A stretch of 64,000 nucleotides of DNA from CAYRHN01 sp964424115 (GCA_964424115.1 CAYRHN010000003.1:124001-188000), one strand, 5' to 3'. Counted from the stretch's first letter, positions 47,013-55,266 are shown. Notes: generated by a model not told the origin, from the sequence alone. A program made the numbers and translations.

Positions 47013-47654
47013 ATGCTGGAACGGTTGAAAGAAGAACTGGTCGTCCTGCACCTGGAACTGCCCAAGAACCACCTGGTGGCCTGGACGGGCGGCAACGTCA
47101 GCGCCCGGGACGCGGAGAGCGGGCTGGTGGTGATCAAGGCCAGCGGCATCCGCTACGAAGAAATGCGCCCCGAGCACATGCTGGTGGTGGATATGAACGG
47201 GCAGGTGGTAGAAGGCTCGTACAAGCCCTCTTCGGATACCCTCAGCCACCTCTACATTTATAAACACCGCCCGGACGTAAACGGGGTGGTGCACACGCAT
47301 TCCCGCTATGCCACCGCCTTCGCGGCGGCGGGGCTGCCCATTCCCTGCGTGCTGACCGCCATGGCGGATGAGTTCGGCGGGCCGATCCCGTGCGCGCCTT
47401 TCGCCCTGATCGGCGGAGAGGAGATCGGGAAGATGGTGGTGGAGCATATCGGCGCCTCGCCGGCTGTGCTGCTCCAGAATCACGGTGTCTTTACCATTGG
47501 CGCAGACGCGCAGTCCGCGGTCAAGGCGGCGGTGATGACCGAAGACGTGGCCGCCACCGTCTGGCTGGCGCTGCAGCTTGGCAGCCCGCTGCCGATCGCC
47601 GCGGAGGATGTGCGCCGTTTGCACGACCGTTATACGCACGTGTACGGACAATGA
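47013..47654 (+). CDS. araD: L-ribulose-5-phosphate 4-epimerase
   Basis: A 213-residue class II aldolase-fold enzyme converting L-ribulose 5-phosphate to D-xylulose 5-phosphate. Visible features are WTGGNVSARD, KASGIRYEEM, SSDTLSHLYIY, zinc ligands in VVHTHSRYATAFA and the third histidine in LLQNHGVFTIG. Length is close to AraD (about 230). The ATG at 47013 lies 2 bases after the araB stop; a GTG at 47007 overlapping that stop by four bases is the alternative start, adding two residues. It completes the route from arabinose to the pentose phosphate pathway. Confidence 0.93.
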   Translation: MLERLKEELVVLHLELPKNHLVAWTGGNVSARDAESGLVVIKASGIRYEEMRPEHMLVVDMNGQVVEGSYKPSSDTLSHLYIYKHRPDVNGVVHTHSRYATAFAAAGLPIPCVLTAMADEFGGPIPCAPFALIGGEEIGKMVVEHIGASPAVLLQNHGVFTIGADAQSAVKAAVMTEDVAATVWLALQLGSPLPIAAEDVRRLHDRYTHVYGQ

Positions 47655-47690
47655 TAATGCTGACCATTATTTCATGCTATTAAGGAGTCC

Positions 47691-49199
47691 ATGATGATCG
47701 ATCTGAAACAATTGGAAGTATGGTTTGTAACCGGCAGCCAGCACCTGTACGGTCCAAGCACCTTGAAGACCGTTGCAGAACATTCCCAACAGATGGCCGC
47801 GGCGCTGGATCAGTCGCCCAATATCCCGGTGCGGGTGGTGTTCAAGCCGGTCCTGACCACCCCGGAATCGATCCGGGAGCTGTGCCTGGAAGCCAATTCG
47901 GCGGCGAATTGCATCGGGTTGGTTACCTGGATGCACACCTTCTCCCCGGCCAAGATGTGGATCGCGGGGTTGGGCCTGCTGCGCAAACCGTTCGTCCATC
48001 TGCACACCCAGTTCAACCGCGAGATCCCCTGGGGCGAGATCGACATGGATTTTATGAACCTCAACCAATCGGCGCACGGCGACCGGGAATTTGGTTTCAT
48101 CGGCACCCGCATGCGCCTGGAGCGCAAGGTGGTGGTGGGGTTCTGGCAGGATGAAGCGGTGCAGAAGAGCCTGGGGATCTGGATGCGGGCTGCCTGCGCC
48201 TGGCACGATTCGCAGACGATGAAAGTGGCCCGCTTTGGCGACAACATGCGCGACGTGGCGGTGACCGAGGGGGACAAAGTGGAGGCGCAGATCCGCTTCG
48301 GCTATGATGTCTACGGATACGGGGTGGGCGACCTGAGCCGGGCGGTCGGACAGGTGGGCGAGCAGGAGGTTGACCAGCTGGTGCAGGAATATCTGGATGT
48401 ATACGAAGCAGCCCCCAACCTGCTGCCGGGGAAGAAAATGCACCCCTCCCTGCGCGAAGCGGCCCGGATCGAGCTGGGCATGCGCCGTTTCCTGGAGGCG
48501 GGCGGGTTCAAGGCCTTCACCACCACGTTCGAAGACCTGCACGGCCTGGCACAGCTGCCCGGATTGGCAGTGCAGCGCCTGATGGCGGATGGTTACGGGT
48601 TCGGCGCCGAGGGGGATTGGAAGACCTCCGCGCTGGTGCGGGCGATGAAGGTGATGGGCGCCGGTTTTGGGAAAGGCGCCAGCTTCATGGAAGATTACAC
48701 TTACCATTTCAGCGCTGCGGGCGATATGGTGCTGGGCGCGCACATGCTGGAAGTATGCGCGTCGATCGCCGCGACCAAACCCAGGCTGGAGGTGCTGCCG
48801 CTTTCGATCGGCGACAAGGCCGACCCGGCGCGGCTGATCTTCGATGCACAGACCGGCCCGGCGGTGGCGGCTTCGCTGGTGGACCTGGGGACGCGCTTCC
48901 GGCTGATCGTCAACGAGGTGGATGTGGTGCCCGCCGAGCATGCCCTGCCCAGGCTGCCGGTGGCGCGCGCGCTGTGGCTGCCCAGGCCGGACCTGAAGAC
49001 CGCGGCCGCGGCCTGGATCCTGGCGGGAGGCGCGCACCACACTGGTTTCAGCTATGACATTACCGTGGAGCACCTGCGCGACTTTGCCGAGATGGCCGGG
49101 ATCGAGATCCTGCCCATCGACGCTGCCACCCGGCTGCCCGCGTTCAAGAACGAGCTGCGCTGGAACGACGTGTATTACTCGTTCATGAAAAATCGGTAA
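47691..49199 (+). CDS. araA: L-arabinose isomerase
   Basis: A 502-residue enzyme converting L-arabinose to L-ribulose. The N-terminus EVWFVTGSQHLYG is the AraA hallmark. Further support comes from WMHTFSPAKMWIAGL, HLHTQFNREIPW, NLNQSAHGDREFGF, GFGAEGDWKTSALVRAMKVM and GASFMEDYTYHF, which carry the metal-binding Glu and His residues. Length matches the family (about 500). Tandem ATGs lie at 47691 and 47694; the second has better spacing from the AAGGAG site. Together with araB and araD it defines this locus as L-arabinose catabolism. Confidence 0.97.
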   Translation: MMIDLKQLEVWFVTGSQHLYGPSTLKTVAEHSQQMAAALDQSPNIPVRVVFKPVLTTPESIRELCLEANSAANCIGLVTWMHTFSPAKMWIAGLGLLRKPFVHLHTQFNREIPWGEIDMDFMNLNQSAHGDREFGFIGTRMRLERKVVVGFWQDEAVQKSLGIWMRAACAWHDSQTMKVARFGDNMRDVAVTEGDKVEAQIRFGYDVYGYGVGDLSRAVGQVGEQEVDQLVQEYLDVYEAAPNLLPGKKMHPSLREAARIELGMRRFLEAGGFKAFTTTFEDLHGLAQLPGLAVQRLMADGYGFGAEGDWKTSALVRAMKVMGAGFGKGASFMEDYTYHFSAAGDMVLGAHMLEVCASIAATKPRLEVLPLSIGDKADPARLIFDAQTGPAVAASLVDLGTRFRLIVNEVDVVPAEHALPRLPVARALWLPRPDLKTAAAAWILAGGAHHTGFSYDITVEHLRDFAEMAGIEILPIDAATRLPAFKNELRWNDVYYSFMKNR

Positions 49200-49207
49200 C
49201 GGGCGGC

Positions 49208-50077
49208 ATGGGCAGCTTTCAAGGCCTTTCCACTGCCGAATTGAAGAACGACTGGCTGCGCCTGGAGTATCTGAACCGGGCGGGGCCGCGCATCGTGCGC
49301 CTTTCCGCATTCGGGAAGGGAAACCTCTTTGCGGAGATCCCGCGCTCGCTGATCACGGCTTACGGGGAATTCTTCTTCCTCGGCGGCCACCGGCTGTGGT
49401 CTGCCCCGGAGTCCATCCCGCGCACCTATATTCCCGATAACGATGGGCTGACCCAGGAGGCGCTGGAGAACGGCGTTCTCCTCCAGGGCGCTCCGGAGAG
49501 CGGCTCCGGCATTGCCAAGTCGATGCGCATCGAGCTGCTGGCTGGGCGGCCCGCTGTCAGGGTGGAACACCGCCTGCGCAATACCGGGCTGTGGGCGGTG
49601 GAGCTGGCGCCCTGGGCATTGACGATGTTCCGGCTGGGCGGGACGGTGATCCTCCCGCAGCCGGTTGGCCCTGCCGACCGGGACGGTTTGCTGCACAACC
49701 GCATCCTGGCGCTGTGGCCCTATTCCAAGATCCAGGATCCCCGGCTGGCGCTGGGGGATGATTTCATTCTTATCCGCGCCTTTTCAGCTCCGCAACCGTT
49801 CAAGCTGGGTTATTACAACCCGCACGGCTGGATCGCCTACTGGCTGGATGGGGTGTTGTTCCGCAAGGTGTTCGACGTGCCAGGCGGAGCAGCCTTTCCA
49901 GACGGCGGCTGCAATACGGAATCCTATTGCAACGACCAGTTCGTGGAACTGGAAAGCCTGGGGCCGCTGGTGAAGCTGGGGCCGGGGCAAGAAGCGAGCT
50001 TCACCGAGACCTGGGAGTTTTACCCGGACCTGCATGTGCCGTTCTTACCCCCGCGGGTGCGAGAGGCGCTGGGGTAG
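49208..50077 (+). CDS. DUF4380 (aldose-epimerase-like fold) protein of the arabinose operon
   Basis: A 289-residue protein paralogous to the product of the gene at 34081. Shared blocks are NRAGPRIVRLS, FLGGHRLWSAPES, RNTGLWAVELAPWALTM and a closing FTETWEFYPDL. The fold is probably the galactose-mutarotase-like beta-sandwich. As the last gene of the arabinose operon, 8 bases after araA, it may interconvert anomers or ring forms of arabinose, which would fit a transporter of the furanose type. That role is inference. It is followed after about 80 bases by a T-run terminator. Confidence 0.78.
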   Translation: MGSFQGLSTAELKNDWLRLEYLNRAGPRIVRLSAFGKGNLFAEIPRSLITAYGEFFFLGGHRLWSAPESIPRTYIPDNDGLTQEALENGVLLQGAPESGSGIAKSMRIELLAGRPAVRVEHRLRNTGLWAVELAPWALTMFRLGGTVILPQPVGPADRDGLLHNRILALWPYSKIQDPRLALGDDFILIRAFSAPQPFKLGYYNPHGWIAYWLDGVLFRKVFDVPGGAAFPDGGCNTESYCNDQFVELESLGPLVKLGPGQEASFTETWEFYPDLHVPFLPPRVREALG

Positions 50078-50156
50078 GCGAAATCATAGATAAATCACGC
50101 CTGTTGTGAATTCAAGAGATCTTTCCGAATTGACCACCACGCGAAAATAATCTTAT

Positions 50157-50191
50157 AGGGACGGGACTTTGTTAAAGCGTCCCCTTTTTTT
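50157..50191 (+). terminator. Rho-independent terminator of the arabinose operon
   Basis: The stem AGGGACG ... CGTCCC, with an inner ACTTTgttAAAG helix, is followed by CTTTTTTT (50184-50191). It is the clearest intrinsic terminator in the window. The remaining bases up to the flavodoxin stop codon (50320) hold nothing recognisable. Confidence 0.85.
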
Positions 50192-50319
50192 CTGGCCACC
50201 TGACAGGTTTAAACTCATAAGCCACACGTCATTGCAAGGAGGGCTTTAGACCGACAAAGCAATCCTCACAAGGCATAAGGGTTAGAATTTCAGGGAGATT
50301 GAGCCAGGTTTTTTTATAT

Positions 50320-50775
50320 CTAAAGCAGTTTCTTCGCCCATTCGGCGGCGCGTTCGATCTCGCCGGGTTTCATCGGTCCTTCGCGGTCGAGGACGAGAAA
50401 GCCCTCCGGATCGGCGGCCTGCGCCCCGCCGGCAGCCTGGAGCAGCTCGGCGATGGGCTTGGCAGCCACGCCGAACTTGACAATAAAGCTCATCCAGTGC
50501 GGTTTGACGTCTTCCGGGGCGGTGCGAGTGTCAAAGGCGGCGGTGCGCACACCCTTCAAAGAACCGGCGGACAGGCTTTTCAACCAGGCGCTCATTTCAG
50601 GAGTGGGCCGCCAGCCGCGGGTGGGCGAGCCGACCAGCAGCAGTTCCACGTCTTGCAGATGCGCGGGGCGCACATTGCCCACGCGCACGGCCTCGCCCCC
50701 CAGTGCAGCAGCCATGGCCTGGGCCACCTTTTCGGTGTTGCCAAAAACTGAGTCATAGATCACAAGTGCCTTCAT
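50320..50775 (-). CDS. Flavodoxin family protein
   Basis: A 151-residue FMN-binding protein. The phosphate-binding loop YDSVFGNTEKVAQAM at the start is the flavodoxin signature, followed by VELLLVGSPTRGWRPTP. It lacks the typical acidic 90s loop tyrosines of electron-transfer flavodoxins; FDTRTAPEDV stands there instead, so it may be closer to the flavodoxin-like group used in protoporphyrinogen oxidation or unknown redox steps. Stand-alone gene on the - strand with a GGGAAT leader and CAGAT-type repeats upstream. Confidence 0.88.
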   Translation of the reverse strand: MKALVIYDSVFGNTEKVAQAMAAALGGEAVRVGNVRPAHLQDVELLLVGSPTRGWRPTPEMSAWLKSLSAGSLKGVRTAAFDTRTAPEDVKPHWMSFIVKFGVAAKPIAELLQAAGGAQAADPEGFLVLDREGPMKPGEIERAAEWAKKLL

Positions 50776-50803
50776 GAGGATATTCCCTTTCTAGAAGATA
50801 TTA

Positions 50804-51020
50804 AACCACAGGTAAAAGAATTTAACCACATATAAGAGTGGTAAGAAAAGAATTTAATCACAGATAAACACAGATAAACACGGAGAAGAGTGGGTAAGAA
50901 AAGAATTTAACCACAGACGCTTTGCGCAGGGATGGGAGGCTTTAACCGCAGATGGATACAGATGAACGCAGATGATTAAAAATTAAAAGATCCACGTTAA
51001 TTTGCGTTCATCAGCGGTTA
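50804..51020. repeat. Array of CAGAT-family repeats
   Basis: The 240-base gap is almost wholly repeat. The words AAACCACAGGTAAAAGAATT, ATTTAACCACATATAAGAGT, then CACAGATAAACACAGATAAA and CACGGAGAAGAGTGGGTAAG follow one another with a near 10-base rhythm. GTAAGAAAAGAATTTAA occurs twice (about 50841 and 50893). The end near 51020 reads, on the - strand, TAACCGCTGATGAACGC, whose first triplet is the stop codon of the hydrolase gene. No gene is present. Confidence 0.7.
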
Positions 51021-52514
51021 ATTTTTAACCTCCAGCCGAACTTCGTGGATCCCGCCCGCGTCTTGCAGGAGGGGGGAAGAAATGCCCTGGAGATATTGGT
51101 CAAAAAAGGCCAGGCTGAACTGGTTGATCAGCGACAGGCAGCGCGGGCCGTCGATGGGGCCTTTGAGGCCAATAGCCGAGGCCAGGGGGGTGAGGAGGGG
51201 AATGTCGCTGAAATCGTAGTGCGCGGCGCCCAACAGGGTCAGGCGATAGGCCGGGGCGCGCATGTTCTGGTAAAGCTGATCCTGCAGGGTGGGGTTGCGC
51301 GGGATCTTCCACAGTTCGGACTGCATGAAGAAGAAGGGCTTATCCATGCCCGCGGCGGGGATAGCGCGGTCATAGGGGATCAGCCAGGCATCTTCCGAAA
51401 GTCCGGCCTTGCAGCGAGGGTCCACAGCGCAGGCTTCCACCGCCGCGCCGCCGCCGGTGGAGTGGCCAAAGATGCCCACGCGGGCCAGGTCCAGCCGCCC
51501 GGCCAGCGGGCTGGCGATCGCGCCGGAGTTGACCTTTTCGGCCTGGTCAAGGACGAAGCGCAGGTCGGCCACGTAGGTCTTGCCGAGGATACGGGCGATG
51601 CGGTCGTATTCCTGCGTGCTGTCGTCGTCACTGCCCAGCGCGGAGCGCTTGTTGAAGATCACCTCGCCGTCGGGAAAAATGGTGTACATGGCGCTGTAGG
51701 TGTGGTCGGGGGCAAAGATGACGTAGCCGTGCGAGGCCAGCTCTTCCATCTGGTAAGTGTTTTGCACGCGGATGCCGGTCCAGCCATGGGAAAAGACCAG
51801 CACCGGGAAGGCCTCCGCGCCGGGCGCGGCAGGGGCGTTCAACAGGCTGTGGGTTTGGGCCAGTTCCAAATGGCTGAGCAAAAAGGCAGGAATGCCGAAT
51901 TTTTTGGCCAGGGCAGGCAGGGCAACAGCGGTGTTGTCGAGGTAGGGAGCCAGCGCCGCGCCGGAATGGGGGTCGGCGGGATACCAGACCTGTACCATCA
52001 GGCGGCGCACCGCGCCCGGTTCGTCGGAGTACACCTCCGGGCGGGTGGGGTCTTCCCAATAGAAGGTGGCCGTGCCAACTGCGTAGGGGCCGGTGGGCTG
52101 GGGCAGCTGCGGCACGGGCAGCAGGATGGGCGGCAGGGCGAAGATCAGGGCGAGGATCAGCCCGAACCAGGCCGCGCGGGGATGAGAAAAAGAAGGCTCA
52201 CGCAGGCGCTTGCGAGCAGAGCCGCGGAGGGATTCCGAGGGAGCGGTTTCAACCGGCAGCTTTTCTTGTACCTTCGAAGGAGCGGGGCTGGCGAATTCGT
52301 CGCGCAGGGAGAGGACCAGCCAGAGCAGTGCCAGCAGGTAAAGCGGCACCAACTGCCAGCGCAGGCGTTCGACGAACAGTTGCAGCATGAGCACCACTGC
52401 CAGGGCGGTCGAGCAGGCGGGCAGGAGCCAGCGCACGCGCGCCAGCGGACGGATCAGGTTCAGCAGGGGAATGACGATGAGAAGGACGAGGAGAAGGGTT
52501 TCAAAGAGGCGCAT
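51018..52514 (-). CDS. Membrane-anchored alpha/beta hydrolase, PAF-acetylhydrolase/lipase-like
   Basis: A 498-residue protein. The first ~140 residues contain about three or four membrane helices (LLLVLLIVIPLLNLI, LLPACSTALAVVLML, LVPLYLLALLWLVLSL, WFGLILALIFALPPILL). The rest is an alpha/beta hydrolase domain similar to platelet-activating-factor acetylhydrolases: MVQVWYPAD, FPVLVFSHGWTG with the oxyanion region, nucleophile Ser in GHSTGGGAAVEA, and a likely acid and histidine in LLGAAHYDFSD. It probably hydrolyses ester bonds of lipids or esters at the membrane surface. Start lies next to an AATCGT-type leader repeat. Confidence 0.85.
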   Translation of the reverse strand: MRLFETLLLVLLIVIPLLNLIRPLARVRWLLPACSTALAVVLMLQLFVERLRWQLVPLYLLALLWLVLSLRDEFASPAPSKVQEKLPVETAPSESLRGSARKRLREPSFSHPRAAWFGLILALIFALPPILLPVPQLPQPTGPYAVGTATFYWEDPTRPEVYSDEPGAVRRLMVQVWYPADPHSGAALAPYLDNTAVALPALAKKFGIPAFLLSHLELAQTHSLLNAPAAPGAEAFPVLVFSHGWTGIRVQNTYQMEELASHGYVIFAPDHTYSAMYTIFPDGEVIFNKRSALGSDDDSTQEYDRIARILGKTYVADLRFVLDQAEKVNSGAIASPLAGRLDLARVGIFGHSTGGGAAVEACAVDPRCKAGLSEDAWLIPYDRAIPAAGMDKPFFFMQSELWKIPRNPTLQDQLYQNMRAPAYRLTLLGAAHYDFSDIPLLTPLASAIGLKGPIDGPRCLSLINQFSLAFFDQYLQGISSPLLQDAGGIHEVRLEVKN

Positions 52515-52615
52515 AGGATTTCCGATTGACGATTAACGATTGGCGATTGACTAGCTCACAGCTTACCCCCTTTGGGGGCCTTCGGCAGCCAACAGCTCAA
52601 GCCGCCAGCTATCTC
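52515..52615. repeat. AATCGT-type leader repeat and CAGCT-type repeat upstream of the hydrolase
   Basis: In gene direction the leader ends GTTAATCGTCAATCGGAAAT then CCT before ATG, with GTCAATCGCCAATC before it. On its far side, + strand 52552-52615, are CTAGCTCACAGCTTACC, a GGGGGCC stretch, then CCAACAGCTCAAGCCGCCAG, matching the CAGCT-type words at 24630-24720. In both places an AATCGT repeat is followed by a CAGCT repeat, in the same order. Confidence 0.6.
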
Positions 52616-53021
52616 ACCAGCTGCGGATCTTCTCCGGCACCAGCTTGAGGATGGTGTTCTCCGGGTCGACCAGCCAGGATTGCGGCTGGGGGGCCAGCAC
52701 TCCCTCGGGGCCGAGGTATTTGATGTAGATGCGCTCGGCGATCGGGCGCACCTGGGCCGGGTCGGTGATCAGCTCCCCGGCGCCTTCCAGCAGCACGGCA
52801 GTCAGGCCGTCCTTTGGCTCCAGCAGGTCGATCAGCAGGGCGCAGCGCGGGTTGGCGCGCAGCTCTTTGACCTTGCGCGTGCTCGAAAAGGCGCTCACCC
52901 AGGCGGCGCCGTCCTCCCAGAGGAACCAGACCGGCACCACGTGCGGCTGGAAGGTCTTGGGATCGGCAGTGCCCAGGCGGGCGAGGATGACTTGGGAGAG
53001 GAAGGTGTCCAGTTTTTCCAT
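52614..53021 (-). CDS. PPOX-class (pyridoxamine 5'-phosphate oxidase-like) flavin/F420-binding protein
   Basis: A 135-residue split-barrel protein. LARLGTADPKTFQPHVVPVW and TRKVKELRANPRCALLID are typical of PPOX-class proteins that bind FMN, F420 or haem and act in redox reactions. It is too short to be a full pyridoxamine phosphate oxidase. The ATG at 53021 opens MEKLDTFL; the longer frame to 53045 enters the divergent promoter region. Divergent from the methyltransferase gene with only 65 bases between them. Confidence 0.85.
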   Translation of the reverse strand: MEKLDTFLSQVILARLGTADPKTFQPHVVPVWFLWEDGAAWVSAFSSTRKVKELRANPRCALLIDLLEPKDGLTAVLLEGAGELITDPAQVRPIAERIYIKYLGPEGVLAPQPQSWLVDPENTILKLVPEKIRSW

Positions 53022-53086
53022 AGGATTAGTATAGCATGGGAACAAGGTATAATAGTTTCAGAAATCCCAAAAAGCAGAGGTGCACA

Positions 53087-53887
53087 ATGGTACATGATGT
53101 CAATGACCGCGCCTGGGTCAAGGCGTTTTATGATTCAGCGGCAGATTGGTGGGGCGAAAGCTGGTACGAGGGAGAAAATCTGCCGTCCCGCCTGGAGCAG
53201 GTGCAGCGTTTTGCCGGCAAAGCGCCGAAGACATTGTTGGAACTGGGCGCGGGTACCGGCGAGACCGCCGCGTACCTGGCAGCCGCGGGTTACCCTATCA
53301 CGGCGGTGGATATCAGTGATAAGAATTACGCCTTGCTGCGCAAGATCGCGGCCAAATACCCCGGCGTGACCGCCGTGCAGGGCGATTTCTACACCGTTGC
53401 CGTGAGCGGAAAGTTCGAGGCCGTGTGTCTGTTCGAGGTCTTTGGCATGGGCACGGATACCGAACAACGCAGCCTGCTGCGGCGCATCGCCGCCGAGTGG
53501 CTGGCCCCGGGCGGGGTGGTGCTGATGGATGTTTACCATCCCTTTGGGCCGGTGCGCATGGCCGGGACGCAACAATCCCTGGACCGGCTGGAAAATGTGC
53601 CCGGCTCGGTGGATATGACCGAACGATCTTACTATGACGGCGTGCTGGGGCGTTGGATTGACGAATGGGAGCCGGTGGGCGCGCCAGAGAACACCCGCCG
53701 CCAGTCCATTCGATGTTACACCCCGGCGGACCTGCTGTTATTGTTGGAAGGCACTGGCCTCAAAGTGGTGCATGCCGAATTTTGCGGGCAGGCCTTTGAC
53801 CCGCAGCCAATCCAGGTCGCCACTTCCAGCCCGATGCACAATTTTGAGAAAAATAGCGCTTACACGGTGGTGTTGAAGCCAGCCTAA
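53087..53887 (+). CDS. Class I SAM-dependent methyltransferase
   Basis: A 266-residue methyltransferase. SAM-binding motif I is LLELGAGTGETAAYL, then ITAVDISDKNY (motif II acidic residue), GVTAVQGDFYTV and GVVLMDVYHPFG. The target cannot be told. The ATG at 53087 follows GCAGAGG; a TATAAT box lies upstream at 53048-53053. An in-frame ATG at 53036 would place the promoter inside the gene and is rejected. The C-terminal part (PADLLLLLEGTGLKVVHAEF) is typical for small-molecule methyltransferases of the ubiE-like type. The next gene starts 7 bases after its stop. Confidence 0.9.
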   Translation: MVHDVNDRAWVKAFYDSAADWWGESWYEGENLPSRLEQVQRFAGKAPKTLLELGAGTGETAAYLAAAGYPITAVDISDKNYALLRKIAAKYPGVTAVQGDFYTVAVSGKFEAVCLFEVFGMGTDTEQRSLLRRIAAEWLAPGGVVLMDVYHPFGPVRMAGTQQSLDRLENVPGSVDMTERSYYDGVLGRWIDEWEPVGAPENTRRQSIRCYTPADLLLLLEGTGLKVVHAEFCGQAFDPQPIQVATSSPMHNFEKNSAYTVVLKPA

Positions 53888-53894
53888 AGGTGAA

Positions 53895-54107
53895 ATGATG
53901 AAATCAAGCCGCATTCTTCGCTGCATGGGCGTGTTCCTGTTCGTGCTGGCGGGCTGCGCTGCTTCCCCGGTATCCAGCCCGCTGCCTGCCACGGCTGCGG
54001 CCTCATCCACCCCCGCCGCGGCCCTCACGCCCACCATCCTGGGCACACCCACCTTGCCGCAGCCGATCCCCACCCCGCCGGGGGTGCTGTGGAACCTGGC
54101 GGGCTAA
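53895..54107 (+). CDS. Very short lipoprotein, possibly truncated by a repeat
   Basis: A 70-residue product: a lipoprotein signal (FLFVLAGCAAS, lipobox LAGC) followed only by a Ser/Thr/Pro/Ala-rich linker and PPGVLWNLAG. A linker with no domain after it suggests loss of the rest of the gene. The last two codons and the TAA stop lie inside a 49-base sequence that is repeated exactly at 55267-55315, so a repeat insertion or recombination may have cut the gene. An AAAGG site precedes it and it lies 7 bases after the methyltransferase gene. It could be a remnant or a small genuine lipoprotein. Confidence 0.55.
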   Translation: MMKSSRILRCMGVFLFVLAGCAASPVSSPLPATAAASSTPAAALTPTILGTPTLPQPIPTPPGVLWNLAG

Positions 54108-54310
54108 AAATCTTCCACGCACACGGATAAGAATTTTTAACCGCAGATAAATGCAGAGGAACACGGATAAGAAAATTTAACCACAGATAAGAGCGGATAA
54201 ACACCAATAAGAATTTTTAACCACAGATGGACACAGATAAGAACGTATAAGATTTTTTAACCGCAGATAAATACAAATGAACACAGATAAGAACAGATAA
54301 GAATTTTTAC
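54100..54310 (+). repeat. 10-base phased CAGAT/TTTTAA repeat array
   Basis: From 54111 on, the sequence keeps an exact 10-base register: GAATTTTTAA, CCGCAGATAA, ATGCAGAGGA, ACACGGATAA, then GAAAATTTAA, CCACAGATAA, GAGCGGATAA, ACACCAATAA, and so on, with larger units of 40, 40, 40 and 50 bases starting at 54131, 54171, 54211 and 54251. The first 49 bases (54100-54148) recur identically at 55267-55315. AT runs spaced by one helical turn should make the DNA curved. The gap 54108-54422 otherwise holds only the promoter of the next gene. Confidence 0.8.
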
Positions 54311-54332
54311 CCATCGGTTTCGTTTCCCTATC

Positions 54333-54404
54333 TTGTTTTCTCTGCCCGGTTCGTTATAATAAAAATACACCGTCCCCTCGATCCTGTAGCGCATTCAATT
54401 GAAT
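54333..54404 (+). promoter_or_regulatory. Probable promoter and palindrome upstream of the 274-residue lipoprotein
   Basis: TTGTTT (54333-54338) and TATAAT (54355-54360) are 16 bases apart. Downstream, ATTCAATTGAAT (54393-54404) is a perfect 12-base palindrome that could be an operator. A CCGGAGGTGAG ribosome site follows before the ATG at 54423. Confidence 0.55.
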
Positions 54405-54422
54405 AATTTCCGGAGGTGAGCG

Positions 54423-55247
54423 ATGAGACGATCTCCCATCCTGACCGGCGCCGGGTTGCTGCTCCTGGCGCTGGCTGCGCTGTGCCTGGTTGGCTGCGAT
54501 GTGTTGGAAGAGCTGTTCGCGGAGAGCACTCCTACGTCGCAAACCAGAAAGGCAAACCCCAACAACCGGCCCATAATAACCGCAACCACCCAGCCCCGGC
54601 CGGTTGGGTATCATGCCGTGCTGGAGATCACCGAACTGACCTGTGTGAATGGTGAGGAGGACGATTTCAATGTCTCTTCCGGCTCGGATGAGATCAATTT
54701 TGTCTTTTCGCTGATCGAGACAGACGCTTCCGGCTACGCGGTGCGCTCAGCCAGTTTCGCCTGGGGGCCGTATTCCATGTCGCGCGGCGATAGTTATAAC
54801 ACAAACTATTTTGAGGATCTGAAGCTTTCCCAGATCCCCAAAGGGCACGGGGTGTTGATCGTCCTTTCGATCGTCGAAGGGGATGATTACTCCAAAGAGC
54901 AGAAAATAATGGACCGGATCAACAAATATGCGCGTTATGTGGAATACGCCAATATGTTCAACCCCGAACCGTACAGTAAGACCGCCATCGAGATCGCCGG
55001 TAAAGTGCTGGATTACCTGGATATCGGCCTGGATATCGTCGATTGGGCGGATGACAACGATACCCTGGCGGATAAGGTGGATGTGGGTTCCCCGGATCAG
55101 GTCTATAATACGCTGCTGGGCGGCGGCTACCTGTACAACAACTGGATCTTTACCGGCAATAACGGCTATGTGATCCTGGGCATTGATTACACCGATTATT
55201 TCGAATACCACGTGGGTTATGTGGTACACCTGGAGCCGATCTATTGA
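54423..55247 (+). CDS. Hypothetical lipoprotein
   Basis: A 274-residue exported protein with lipobox LVGC (residues ~22-25) and a short Thr/Asn/Pro linker. The domain begins YHAVLEITELTCVNGEEDDF and includes long polar and aromatic stretches (RINKYARYVEYANMFNPEPY, GLDIVDWADDNDTLADKVDV, GYVILGIDYTDYFEYHVGYV). It is acidic and Tyr-rich and resembles no family I know. The gene has its own promoter and strong ribosome site, and is framed by the exact 49-base repeats at 54100 and 55267, as if it were a separately moving cassette. Confidence 0.78.
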   Translation: MRRSPILTGAGLLLLALAALCLVGCDVLEELFAESTPTSQTRKANPNNRPIITATTQPRPVGYHAVLEITELTCVNGEEDDFNVSSGSDEINFVFSLIETDASGYAVRSASFAWGPYSMSRGDSYNTNYFEDLKLSQIPKGHGVLIVLSIVEGDDYSKEQKIMDRINKYARYVEYANMFNPEPYSKTAIEIAGKVLDYLDIGLDIVDWADDNDTLADKVDVGSPDQVYNTLLGGGYLYNNWIFTGNNGYVILGIDYTDYFEYHVGYVVHLEPIY

Positions 55248-55266
55248 TCAAATTAGAAGGATAGAT

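Noticed and set aside
54100..54310. Possible CRISPR array
   Set aside because: The repeats are degenerate, 40-50 bases apart without unique spacers, and lie in a continuous 10-base pattern. No cas genes are present.
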